Source of the DNA: Mytilus edulis | Lineage: Eukaryota > Mollusca > Bivalvia > Mytilida > Mytilidae | Length of the DNA: 64,000 nucleotides | Assembly (NCBI RefSeq): GCF_963676685.1 | Contig: NC_092346.1 | Span: 48,389,062-48,453,061 of the forward strand | Direction: 5' to 3' | In this document: piece by piece, positions 23,090 to 36,600 of the stretch | Position numbering within the stretch: the stretch's first letter is position 1 | Layout: each line of letters opens with the position of its first letter | The notes under the pieces: model-generated | Database searches by the model: none | What the model was told of the DNA's origin: nothing | What the model saw: the letters and a program-made list of their open reading frames with translations, nothing else | Program-made: the position numbers and the translations under genes

Positions 23090-23290
23090 GTACGGTGCAA
23101 GGAATGCTTACCCTTCCGGATCACCTGATTTCACTCAAAAATCGAATTTTAGTGAAGTTTGTGTTGTTTCCTATTTATTATTTATAACTGTTGATGTAAA
23201 TATCCTTTGGTTTTGTAAGTCTTTGTTTACTCCTTGGTTTTGATTGTTATTGTCTTGTTGCACTTTGTTCGTTGTGATATCTTGAACTGC
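23090..23290 (+). repeat. Penelope-tail variant B
   Basis: GGAATGCTTACCCTTCCGGA then TTGTGTTGTTTCCTATTTAT and TCTTTGTTTACTCCTTGG. Shared with 53535-53700 and distinct from the main tail form after the GAGCACCTGA block. Confidence 0.5.
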
Positions 23291-23394
23291 TGAAACTAAA
23301 AAACGTAGGTGCCAGATTTAATCATATGTTAATATATAACAAGAAGCTGCAAGAGCGTCAGCAAACCGGATTTATTAAAATTTATTTGTGTCCT

Positions 23395-23785
23395 GGAATT
23401 TTTCAATATCACAAGAACCATAACTCCTAACCGGTGAAAGTAAAAATCGTCAATATCAAATTTGACCTCCATTTTGCCATCAGTAAGAAATATTAAAATT
23501 TCAAAAGCTTTGGTTGAACAGTATGAAATGCACGGACACGACTGGAAACACCAGTTTTCCATCTTTCAAGAACCATAACTCCTGAACGGTAAAGGTAAAA
23601 AAAAATCATTATTAAACTTGACCTCCATGTTGTTGTCAGTAACACCATATGAAATTTTTAAAAGCTTTGGTTGAACGGTTCATGATGTAAATGCACGAAC
23701 TGCCCGGCCGCCCGCCCGACCGTCCGCCATACATCCCCAAATGAACATGTTTTTGTCACATAAATCCGGTTGATAAAACTATATA
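23395..23785. repeat. Locally duplicated dispersed repeat
   Basis: Two ~165-base copies: AAGAACCATAACTCCTGAAC at 23567 repeats AAGAACCATAACTCCTAACC at 23413, each followed by a TTGACCTCCAT block and AAAGCTTTGGTTGAAC. Ends with CCGCCCGCCCGACCGTCCGC. No coding. Confidence 0.5.
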
Positions 23786-23929
23786 CTTTAAATAGCGTTA
23801 ATGTAATGCAGTGGTTATCGTTTGTTTTTGTGTTTCATATTTGTTGTTTTGTTCATTTTTTTGTACAAACATTAGGCCGTTCGTTTTCTCGTTTGAATTG
23901 TTTTACATTGTAATTTCGGGGACTTTTAT

Positions 23930-24060
23930 AGCTGAGTATGCGGTATGGGCCTTGCTCATTGTTGAAGGCCGTACGGTGACCTATAGATGTTAATTTCTGT
24001 GTCATTTTGGTCTCTTGTGGAGAGTCGTCTTATTGGCAATCGTACTACATCTTCTTTTTT
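23930..24060 (+). repeat. Dispersed repeat ending in CTTCTTTTTTAT
   Basis: Contains CTCATTGTTGAAGGCCGTAC, GGTGACCTATAG and TCTTGTGGAGAGTCGTC. Related pieces occur at 4980-5035 (inverted), 32720-32800, 51990-52115 and 58255-58330. Possibly a SINE or a LINE tail. Confidence 0.5.
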
Positions 24061-24619
24061 ATAATCAATATATAACAAACCTATAGAGTTTAAGTACGTT
24101 TTAGACAGGTTGAAATTGTGTTATATTAATTTGAACACTTTCAAACATTTCAATTTAGTGTAGATCTCAGGGGTTAACTTGAATGAGGGGAAATATTACA
24201 GATAAACATCAAACAAAAATATGTTTACCTGCAATACTTTGGTATTAACGAAAATAAGAAGCGATATTTTTTTTGGTAAATGTAAATCAAGAGAAAAAAT
24301 ACTAGCGACACGATATTGCAGACTCCCCTCCCCCCCAGAAAACAGAGGGGACATTAAGGTGTACCCTTGTGTAAACAATAACGTCTTTTTGCAAGACTAC
24401 CACTGAGATAAAATTGTGTCGAACTGGACGAAATGAGGGGCGTTAAGTCATACTGCCATACGGGAGATAAATGGGGTGAACGGAGAATATGTATATTTTT
24501 TCATGCAAAGTACGTGATTGATGTGTTGATCACGTGAAATTTCAAATCACATTAAATAACAATACGCAAGTAAAAACACCCATATATGAATTATAAAAAT
24601 CTGTAGAAGTTTTTAAAAC

Positions 24620-24910
24620 TTCTGTCTAAAATCATCTTGATCTTTCTATCGATGAAATCAATTCTATCAAAACCTTTGATCTATTTAACCCTTTATATAA
24701 CCATTATCCATGTCAAATGGTTTTTGTCTAAAAGATACAATTCGCAATGCAATTGTTGCTTTTGGAAAGGTGATGTGTTTCCCTCTGTTTTAATTTGGAA
24801 CTGGGATTCGTTTTTTCTCAATCAGTTTTTGTCTTTCGAACACCTTTATACGTCTGTTGCCTTCAATCATATACCATACGGTATATTATCAGTATGCTGG
24901 AGTTTCGTTT
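24620..24910 (+). mobile_element. Penelope-like fragment followed by a dispersed repeat
   Basis: EINSIKTFDLF then a frameshifted STLYTTIPHVK-like stretch around 24650-24720 is the early reverse transcriptase block. From 24790, GGAACTGGGATTCGTTTTTT and TCGAACACC...ACGTCTGTTGCCTT belong to another dispersed repeat also seen near 39575 and 58575 in inverse. 24910-27115 holds only short repeat traces (24960-25090, 26590) and no gene. Confidence 0.5.
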
Positions 24911-27114
24911 TTGTTGAATCGTAGGTAGATTTTTTAAAAGCATCGGCATTCAGTAATACAAGTGAGAGGTTATGCTAGCTATAAAAACATTTTTGCTCTA
25001 TCATTATTGATATAAGGAAATTATTTTACTAAGTTAGAAAAAAAATTTGTTTTTCCATTTGTTTGATGTATTTGACCTTTTGTTTTAGACATTTGGGAAG
25101 GTTTTTTTTCGTTACGAAGTTTTATTGGAGTTTTTTATTATTGTTATTTTACTTTTTGTGCAACATTTTACTCAGTTTCATCCTCAAATCTGTTTTATGC
25201 GAGTTTGAATCATCGAAAAAAAAATACCACAGAACAAACAATCTGTAATTGTTTAACAGTAAGTGTTAGACAAAAGTACATGGGAACTGCGAAATCCAAT
25301 GTCGAGAGCCACACAACTGATTGTATTTTAAATTGCATGTATATATAGTGACACTATCCAACCCCGTTATATGCCATGGATATTTTTACTTCTGCTACTT
25401 GATGTAGACACAGCCATATTGGTCGTTCGTTATCATAAATCACATGCTGTCTATTCCTGTTCGTGCTGTCTTATACACACGAAGCTATATTTACTTCCCC
25501 TTTTGAATCTTTCGTCTTAATTTTTTGCTGAAACCGATGTTAATGTTCTACTTCTCAACCATACAAAACTTTACTGTTATTATCTTGGATATTGCCCGTC
25601 ATAAATTTTACAAACTGTCAGCAATTTGAAAAGATGACAAAGAGAAACGATCTCATCAAAACTTTTTCTTCGTCAAAAAAGGTTTTAAAGCATTAATTTT
25701 ATCAAAATGTCTGTCAAATATTATTATCTCTCATATCTGTACGACACCTTGTTTGAATTTTGAATGAAAAAAGTACTGCAGGATCTCAATATTGATGACT
25801 TAAACTCTAAAGCGTTCTGATTTCACTTGTTCTATTTTCAATATTAATTTTTTTGTTTAGGCTTAGGATGACAATCATGACACTTTCAAAGCGACACAGG
25901 AATGGGCAAGAACGTATTAACTTCTATTTCACAATTCCAACAAACAGAGTTATACTCTATAACACTCTCATGAAAAAAAATTCCACGGCAATATTATTTA
26001 CCTACGAAAACATGTTTAACCCCAAACACCCCAGTCTATTTTTAAATAACATAGCTGAACAATGATCCCCAGTCAGTATAATCTCTAGATAGAATAAATA
26101 TCTAAGGTACGAACCATTTGATTTGAGGAGGCAGTCTGAGATATTTGAGAAAACAAAATCTGACTCTGATTTTTGTCTTAAACAAAGAATCTGGCCGTAT
26201 CTAGGTTGAAAACAATAGTCTAGTCCACTTTTTTGCATTAAAAACGAAAATTTCCAATTATTTTTGTAGCATTAAATGAACATGATGAATAAAAACTTGC
26301 GTATTTTTTGGGGGCTGGGGTTTGCATGTCTGACCAGGATGTCTGTTTGTATGAACTGATATATTGAATACTTTTTTCAAGACCTGCAATTTGCCTGCTG
26401 GGTGTGACCTTTATGTCTCCATTTTTCTACCGGCATTCGTAGCCTTTGGTTTATTTGGAACCCCCCACTCCCCTTGTAGGGTGAAACATTTCAACCAAAA
26501 ATTTAAATAAACATTGCTTGTTTGTCTTTTTTAACTCAACTCGGTCGTATTGTAAATTTCAATTAATAGCCTGGCGTACATATTGACATTATGAGGTTAT
26601 GCTAACTAAACTTACAACACACGAGAATTTTCCATGTCTATGTTTACTGACAAGTCCCACATAAAATATATCAGTACATAGTTTTGGATCCATACTATCA
26701 TTTTATGATATACAATTTATAGGGAGAATACAGCATCAAAAATGTCCAACTCTTACACTTTACAGTAACTATAAAATATACATGCTCCACGTAAGGAACC
26801 GTTTAATGAGTGCATTTTACACTTATCTTATTTTTTTAACCCCAAAAAATGTAACACAATTTTTTGCCAGCAACAAATGCCCAGTGTGTTCTATAAACAC
26901 GACATATGAACGTCTAGATATCACTAACAACTGGTAAATATTTCAAAATTTTTATTGTCATTTAAATATACCTGCTACTCCACAATCTACAAAATATGAA
27001 ATATATTAGTGAACAAGTTAATGCATTTAAAGACGTGTGCAACAAAGTTACCCGAATAAATTATTAGAAAGATCGAATGAAATTGACACTGCAATAGTTT
27101 TTACGATCATCTTT

Positions 27115-27599
27115 ACGAAGCGGTTGACTCATACGATGCGTTGTTGTCTCAACTCACTAGTGACATATTTTCGCGGTTTCAGGTCTTGAGATACTATTTA
27201 AGTTGTGTGATCTTTAATTTAACCGATTATTTATTATTACCAATTGTGACGATAATGGCGGGTATATATTGCTTAGTGGATGACGCTTTCCTTGTCGACG
27301 CTGTCGATTCATACAGCTCTTGAACTGTTTCGGTTATTAAACATGAATGGCTTTCAAATATTCGACTTGGACAGCTCCTAATAAAGGTTCAACTGGAAAA
27401 GTCCATCGAATACATGAAATTCAGAAAGAGCTGTTTTAATTCCCCCCCCCCCCCCCCATACAATATAAGTTATAGTAGAATTGTTCATTCTCATAAAGTG
27501 TTATGTATCTCAATGTATACTGGTGCATTAACTATGTCAATCTAGTTTTTCAAATAAAATCAAAAGAAATATATAATGAATATAAAATTACCTTCGTTT
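27115..27599 (-). other. Gene 1 3' flank, shared with gene 2
   Basis: Counterpart of 8985-9443. Includes a poly-C run at 27442-27458. The similarity shows that the duplication covered the whole gene plus several hundred bases downstream. Confidence 0.5.
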
Positions 27600-27661
27600 T
27601 TAGTAGAGATCATTATAGACTGCACTTTTGACAACAGCATGACCGCCATCGTAGTCAATAT
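27600..27661 (-). CDS. Gene 1 exon 12: terminal exon with stop
   Basis: Acceptor ATTACAG|, then D-I-D-Y-D-G-G-H-A-V-V-K-S-A-V-Y-N-D-L-Y and TAA. The peptide aligns with the first part of the long B module (NDFNDGAVVVKNGVYG), so this is a B exon truncated by a stop. The end of the total reading frame falls exactly here, and gene 2 has the same exon. Confidence 0.8.
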
Positions 27662-30600
27662 CTGTAATGAGAAAACATTGTTATTTTTTTCAGTTAGTAT
27701 AACATTTTCAGTTACGAATTCCTTCTAACATGTGTTCAGTCCAAAAAATTTGGTGTGATTAAATAATAAACAGTAAATTGTGCTTTATCTTTCCACCAAT
27801 TCATAATTTGAACTTTATGAGAAAGACAAGATACTTTAGATGATTTTCGATGCAACACAGATATTGCCATCCTTATAATATATAGATGATGTTTTCTCCC
27901 TAAATTATTCACAATTTGGTGACTATGTTGAACGCAATTATCCCTAATCGAACTAGAGATAAAAGGATTTACGAGATACAGTTAAGTCTGCCTTATATCT
28001 TGACTTACACTTAGAAATTGAAAATGAGGGTCGCTTAAAAAGAAAGATTTACGACAAAAGAGATGATTTTAATTCCCAATTGCGAACTTTCCATTTCTAT
28101 GTACCAACATTCCAACTGCGCCTGCATACAAAGTATAAATATCTCCCTCAACTGATACGATATTCCCGTGCTTGTATTTCCTATCATGATTTCCTTGATA
28201 GAGGGTTACTTCTCAATAGGAAGCTATTAAATCATCAGTTCCATGGTGAAGTTAGAATCATCCCTTCGTTAATTTTATGGATGTCATCACGAGTTGGTTG
28301 ATCGTCATGGTTTAGACCGTTTCAAAAAGAAATCAGATTTGTTCCTTAGTCGTAAATACAATCCTTCTGGAGCACCTGAGATCACCCCCATTTTTTGGTG
28401 GGGTTTGTGTTGCTTAGTCTTTAGTTTTCTGTGTTTTGTCTTGTGTACTATTATTTGTCTGTCTTTTTATATTTTAGCCATGGTGTTGTCAGTATATTTG
28501 CGATCTTAGAATTTGACTGTCCTTCTGATATCGTTGGCCCCTTTTTATGCCAAAATATGTTATCTATTTGATCCCGCCCCTCGGCCTCCCAAAAAAGATA
28601 GAGTATCTTCAAATAAGAACCTTTCAACTGAAATTTGCCTGATGTAAATAAAATAATAGTTGGCAAGGCGACCGCAGTTTCACAATAATCTTTGTTTTAA
28701 TTGAGACTGATTGTTTTACAAATTGTGTTTGATGCTTTCCAAAAACAAGATATTTTTATCAATTTTGGTAATTTTTGGTATGATACAAAATTCTATCAAT
28801 CGTCATTTAGTTCTGAATGATGAATATCGATGAACAGGGAAGACAATATACCAATGCAGGATGAAAGAGACTTTAATTATTTATCAAATCAATGGGAATT
28901 AGTTTATTTCTTTCTTTTTATTTTTTTACGTTTAGGAAGTTGATAAAATTTAATATTATTGCAAGTGACCGTATGATCTCAAATTTGTCTTTATCTTTGA
29001 ACATCGTTATCGTGATTCCTGTATCTAAATATAAGATATATTACTATTGTACTATCTATTGACAAGAATTGCCTATTTGGATTTCATATTTTCGTGTTTT
29101 ACCATACAACAAATTATTCTTATCATACATAGTCTTAACCTAAAACTGACTCATTCACATAAATTGCTGTTTATTTACAGAAATTAACAATAACTTTATT
29201 TATAACAAAAATTGCAGTTTCTGGTATCATGTACACAAAAAAAAACTTACCGCCTGAGTAAATATCAAATAGATGTTGCTTCCTGAGTCTACCAAAACAG
29301 ACCTTTCTGCTATGATATCTAGTCCAACAGTTACCCCATAAATTGTAAAATCGTCGTAGTCCACATTTTAATGTGTAAGCTTGAAAAAAAATTTACATGA
29401 TATTTTATTACGATCAGCAGTAAAATTAAGTTTATGCTAAGAACAATTCTTTAAAGTCGAAGTGAATATAACATTTTTTAATCTGCGAAATACAACCTAT
29501 CCATTATATCATGATTGAATCTCCTCAAATAAGGATAAACATAAGTAATGGTTCTTCTTCTGTAATTCGGAAAAAATAACTCGTAAATATTGTATTCCTC
29601 TTGTTACACATATGTATTGTGTCTTAGTTGGAAGTGTAAACACTACTTCTGCAAAGGCGGTTCTTGAATTTCACCTTCAGCTTAAAATGTTTGTTTAACT
29701 TTATAATGCAGTCACCAGTAAACATCACCTTATATGAATCATAATTAAACGTATCTTTCAATACAAATGCAATAACATTGTTTTCCAATTTTATATGCAT
29801 ATTATAATGTTACTTAACATAGATGATCACCAAGTTATACATTCACTCACCATGTCCTCCGTATGAAAATCTGCTATCACTGATTTTAAATCCATGGTAT
29901 TTGTTGAAATAATCCCCATAACTTACAACAGAACCTACGCCGAGATCATAATCGTCACCATAGACCCCACCGTCAACATCGTAACCTGTTAATAAAGTAT
30001 AAAAGTTTACATTTTTTTGTGATACCCAAAAGGTTCCTGTATATGCATGGATTTCTACCGACACATGTTTTGTTTGAAACGTCCAGCTTAATCAATAACC
30101 TATACAGTCGATAAACATACTTTTGAAAATATCTATTGTCGCAAATAACCATTAAATGTCCCATGTATATGACAATTTCATATCTTTCATTTGCTGTCAA
30201 AATTATCGGAGTTCTACTTCAATGTCAATATTTGTTACCTCATTCATTTTGCACGTTTTTTCTATTCTTCATTTGCTTGATACTGACGTATATATGTTGA
30301 AATAAGACAGAACACGTTGTTACGTCTCATGTCGTAATACGGAAGCCGTAAGGGGACACACATAGATTAAATTTTTTTTTTAATTCGAGATCACGATAAA
30401 ACATAACCGTTTTACCGAGATCTCGATCAAAAATATATCGTTTTCTCGATAAAACGAAATTGTTATATCGAGATCTCGGATAATTAAATCGTTATCTCGG
30501 ATTATTAAATCGTTATCTTGATTTATTATATCGATATCTCGATTTATTATATCGAGATCTCGATTTATTATACCAATATCTCGATCTATTATATCGAGAT

Positions 30601-33600
30601 CTCGAGATCTCGGATTATTATATCGAGATCTCGGATTATTATATCGAGATCTCGGATTATTATATTGTTATCTCGGTTTGATATATCGTTATCTCGAGAA
30701 ATCTAAACTGTTATATCGAGATATCGGATTATTAAATCGTAATCTCGGATTAATATATCGAAATCTCGATAAAAGATAACGATTTAATAATCCGAGATAA
30801 CGATTTAAGAATCCGAGATCTCGATATAACAATTTTGTTTTATCGAGATAACGAAATATTTTTTATCGAGATCTCGGTAAAACGGTAATGTTTTATCGTG
30901 ATCTCGAATTAAAAAAAAATAATTTCTAATGTTTTGTGTGTCCCCTTACGGCTTCCGTATTTGTCTGCAAGAGCTTACCTTTGATTTTTTTTGTTTCAGA
31001 ATTTAACCCATTTTTGAATTCTTACTTTAAACATAAACATAAACATTTTATCCGGTTAAGAAAGTTCTAAACAATGCTAGCAAAACGACTGAGTAAAGTT
31101 ATATTCAAATAATTGTTTTTTTTTGCCTTTAAAAACAGATTCTCGTAAGATTTATAAACTATTTCTGGTATGTTTCTAAACAAAACGCGTTTAAATGAAG
31201 CACATATCAAAGTGTATTACCTCCGGAGTAAACATCAAAGAGATGTTGCGTTCTGAGTCGTCCAAAACAGACACTTCTGCTATGATAACTAGACCAGCAA
31301 TTTCCCCATAAGTTGTAAAACCTTTGTAATCCACATTTCAGTGTGTATGCTACAAAATATATTTCATGAAATTGTTATAACAAATTAGCAGTGTGAACTA
31401 AGCATATAGCGATACCACATTATATATTGTTATATAGATATAAGAAGATGTGGTATGAGTGCCAAAAAGACAACTCTCCATCCAAGTCACAAATTTTAAT
31501 AATTGAAAAACTATTATTGTTTAAAGTACGGCTTCAAAAGGGATCCCTGGCTCATGCCGAACAATCAGCTATTAAGGGTATAAGAAATGGCTAGTGTAAA
31601 ACCGTCCAAACGGGAAAACCAATGGTCTAATCTCTATAATAAACGAGAAACTAGAAAAGAGAAACACTTATGAACCACATCCACAAACGACAACTATTGA
31701 ACATCAGGTTCCTGACTTAGGACTAGTGCAAACAAAATGCAGAGGGTTAAACGTTTTGTCCGGTACATTAATACAAGATGAAACATACTATTTTAACTAG
31801 TATCTGCAAGATATAATCTCACAGGGTTATTGTTATTTTTAATAGACACAGCACGATGAAATAAACAGTTTACGGTTATTTCCTATTGTTTGGGGTGGAC
31901 ATATGTAATGAGTTTTAATATTTTTTTGCATTTTTTTTTCTCACGTTTTAGAAGAAATGACAATTGAATTCATCAATGTATTTTGACAAATTTAAATTCA
32001 ACAATTATCAATCCACTTAATCAAATGTGGCTTCATATATTATTGTTTTGTCATATGTTTTCATCATTAGTACATAGATCTTTTTCATGATAGATAATTT
32101 CATTGTATTGATAAAGGTACAGTTTATAATTTGTTATTAAGTTTAAAATTTACTCACCGTGTCCTCCGTATGAAAACCTGTTATCACTAATTTTGAATCC
32201 GTGGTATTTGTTGAAGTAATCCCCATAACTTACAACAGAACCTACACCAAGATCATAATCGTCAACGTCGTAATCTGTTATTAAAGTATACAAGTTAACA
32301 TTTTGTAATAAGTAATGTTCTCTTTATTGGTATGGAAACACATATTTGTTTAAGTTCCTCCAGCGTACGCAATTCAAAATCAAATCGATATACATATTTG
32401 TTAAATGAATAGAGATGTTAACAAATAATCATTGCATGTTACAAAAGACAAATATACCCCCTTGCTTCGATGTGATGGTTATCATAGTTCGACTTTAATG
32501 TCAATATTTGTTTCCTCGTTCATTTAAAACGTTGTCTTGTTTCTTCGTTTGCTTATCATTGACATACTTATGATCAGATAAGACAGAATGTATTGTTAAG
32601 TCTTTTGTCTTATAAACTTGCAATTGTAATTTGTTGAATCAGAATTAACGCATTTTTAAATTCTTACGTTATACGGCAACAACTAAGTTGTCACCGGTTA
32701 AAAAAATTCTTAGCAATGTCACAGTTGTTAATTTTTGTGTCATGTGGTCTCTTGTGAAGAGTTGCTTCATTGGCAATCATACCACATCTTCCTTTTTATC
32801 TACAGCAAACCGACTGAGTTATATTAATGTAGTTATTTCTCGTAATGTTCATAAGTCATTTCCCGTAAGTTCCTAAACGTGACGAGTTTTAATGCAGCAC
32901 ATAGCAAAGTGTATTACCTCCGGAGTAGACATCAAAGAGATGAAGCTTCCTGAGTCTTCCAAAACAGACACTTCTGCTATGATAACTAGACCAGCAATTA
33001 CCCCATAAGTTGTAAAATCTTTGTAGTCCACATTTCAGTGTGTATGCTAAAAACATATACAATGAAATTATTAAAAAAAAAAAAAAAAACCAGTGTGGAG
33101 TAATCATATATCGATAACACCTGATATGTATTATTATGTCCAGTACTGTGATACAAAATGAAGGATAACATTGAACTGTTATCTGCAATATATACTAGTA
33201 GTCTCACAGGGTAATTGTAATTTTTCACATCTTAAGCACGATAAGATAAATATTGTACGTTTATTTCCTACGTTTATTTTTTGTGCAATGAATGTCTGGG
33301 TCAATTATAAAATTTCAATGCTGGTATCTATTGTCCCTTCTTTAAAATCCCGTTGGCATCTTTTACTTCTCTTTTTTGGAAGACATGCCACAAGCCTTAA
33401 GAAATATGTTTGGACAAATTTGAATTAATCAATTATCAATCTATTTAATCCCAAGAGGCATCATATATCAATTTGTTTTTCGCCATTTAAACTGAGATCT
33501 ATTACTCAATAGATAATTTCATTTTATTGATAAAGATACAGTTTATAACTTGTCAATAATCATGAAGTTTCAAAATTTACTCACCATGCCCTCCATATGA

Positions 33601-36600
33601 AAATCTGCTATCCCTGATTTTGAATCCATGGTATTTGTTGAAGTAATCCCCATAACTTATAACAGAACCTACACCAAGATCATAATCGTCAACGTCGTAA
33701 TCTGTTATTAAAGTATACAAGTTTAAATTGTGTAATAAATAATGTTCTCTTAATTGGTATAGAAACACATATTTGTTTCAGTTCCTCCAGCGTAAGTAAT
33801 TCAAAATCAAATCGATATACATATTTGTTAAATGAATAGAGATGTTAACAAATAATCATTGCTTGTCACAAAAGACAAATATACCCCCTTGCTTCGATGT
33901 GATTGTTGTCATAGTTCGACTTCAATGTCAATATTTGTTTCATCGTTCATTTAAAGTTGTTGATTTGTTTCTTCGTTTGATTATTATTGTCATCCTTATG
34001 ATCAGATAAGACAGAATTTATTGTTTAAAAGTCTTATGTCTTCAATAACTTGCTTTTGTAATTTTTTGAATCAGAATTTGACGTATTTTTAAATTTTTAC
34101 GTTATACGTCAACATGAACGTTGTCACCGGTTACGAAGGTTCTAAGCAATACTTGCATCCCACAGAGTAAAGCTTTTTTCATATTAATGAAGCTATTTTT
34201 TCGCAATGTTTTAAAGTAATTTGTCGTCAGGTTCTTAACAAGATGAGTTCAAATGAAACACATATCAAATAAATTTACCTGCGGAGTAAATATCAAAGAG
34301 ATGTTGCTTCCTGAGTCTACCAAAACACACACTTCTGCTATGATAACTAGACCAGCAATTACCCCATAAGTTGTAAAATCTTTGAAGTCCACATTTCAGT
34401 GCGTATGCTACAAAAGTATACAATGAAATTATTAAAAACCATAAGCAGTGTGAACTAAGAATATATCGATAACACCTGATATATAGGTCAGGTACTGTGA
34501 TTCAAGATGATTGACAGTGTTTCAATTAGTATCTGCAAGATATAATCTCACAGAGTTGTTTCACATGCGAAACGCGATGGAATAAACAATTTACGGATAT
34601 TTGGGATGGACATATGTAATGAGTATGTAAGCGCGTCTGGTGCAAATAGAAAATGTCAATCCTGGTATATGATGATTTTATCTAAATATCCCTTTTGTAT
34701 CTTTGAAATGTCACGTTTTGTAAGACATGATACTCATAGGCCGTGATTACCTTGATCTATACTCGGTGTTGTGTTAGTGTAATTCATATGTTACTTAAAC
34801 ACAATTACGTTCCCAATGATCAAATTCATTGTTTACATGTAGATTAAATCATGTTTTGTCAACATGCAGTCGATGGTTAATGCAGGCCTTGTGTTGGTTA
34901 CGTGTACACAAAATAAGATATTTAGAACATGAATTTTACCATGTAAATTTAAAGAAGAAACGTTTTGAATACAATTGATATTTATAACAACAATTAATAA
35001 AGTTCTTTACTGAATAAACTCGAAATATTGCTTTGTTATAAAAAAACTTAAGGTAGCGTTATTAACACCCTTTATCAGGACTCAAAGCACCACCATTGCC
35101 CAACACAAATTTCATTTGAAAATGTCTTCCCGAATCGACTGTCCCTTTAATGAGCAACTTGATGAGGTGTTTAGGACAAAAGCAAGTACAATTCATCCTT
35201 TCTTATTCGACATAGGAAACAAACTTCGGATAAGAACTTTATAATATCACTTATTTATATCACTAGTACAATGTTTGAAATATGCATGAAAAATTTGCCA
35301 ATGGTCTCTACTCAATACATTCATGAATGCATTACTATGAAGAGTGTGCTGTAAATTGTATTGCCTGGCTAGTATCTAGTTGTTAAGAAGTATTTACATG
35401 ATAGTATTTGGGCATTGCTCTTGGTTCAAAAAAATATATAATTCAAAGAATTGCTTATCGTGAAAATGGCTGTCATAACTGCTAAAAAGGTTTGCCAATT
35501 CGATTATGTGTTATTACATTTAAATGACATATCGTTTACTAATGTGAACAAATTTCATGTACTGGTAATTCAAAAAAAGGTGTATAGATGGTGAATCATT
35601 TAATTTGAAACCAGTGTACATTACATTGGAATAATTGTAAACAAGTTTAATGTACATGACGTTTATAATTAAGCAATTATCAATCCAGTTAATTCTGTAC
35701 CGTCATATACTAATTTGTTATCATATGTTTTTCATCATAAGTACATAAGTCTATATTCATTTTATTTATACATATACAGTTTATAACTTGTCAATAATCA
35801 TTAAGTTTTAAAATTTACTCACTGTGTCCTCCGTATGAAAATCTGCTGTCACTGATTTTGAATCCATGATATTTGTTGAAGTAATCACCATAACTTACTA
35901 CAGATCCTACCCCGATATCGTAATCGTTACCGTAAACTCCATTCTTCACTACCACTGCCCCATCGTTAAAGTCGTTACCTTTTATATAAGAATAAAAGCT
36001 TACAGTAGTGTTTGTGTCTGCTATCATACATTATTCGTCAGTCTAACAAGTATCCAGGGATTCAAAAACAATGATTTTAATTAATATTGATATTTTCGAA
36101 ATTTACATTACCCATACCACAATTGCAACACGTGGAGCTGTATTTGATTCTCTCTCAAAAAATTATTAGACCTCATCTTTTTGATTGGATTCATGTTTTT
36201 CAGTCTTCATTTTTTTTTTCATCTTGTATACTTTTTCCTTATTCTTTGCGATCGAATTTTGTCTGTGTCATGGCATTGCGCCTTTTCTTTCGACTTCTGA
36301 GTCTTAATACTCCTTTGGTAACTTTTCCCTCTCTTTATGAAACAGATCAACACAATATTTTTTTTCTTAATGATTCCTGTACAAACAAATGTTTAAAAAA
36401 CATAAAGTCACACATGAACATTTCACGTCCTTCTAATAAATCATAGTTCATTATAAAACTAATATGTCAATAGACAACTATTTTGTATCGGACAAAACCT
36501 GTTTTACGTCGTTGTTTTCAAAAGTTCGAGATGTTGGCATAGTCAACTAGAGGCTCTTAAGAGCCTGTGGCGCTCATATTGGTCTATGTGCATACATGTA

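Noticed and set aside
30518-30706. Small plus-strand frame rich in Ile, Ser and Tyr
   Set aside because: By-product of the tandem palindromic motif in the fold-back element.
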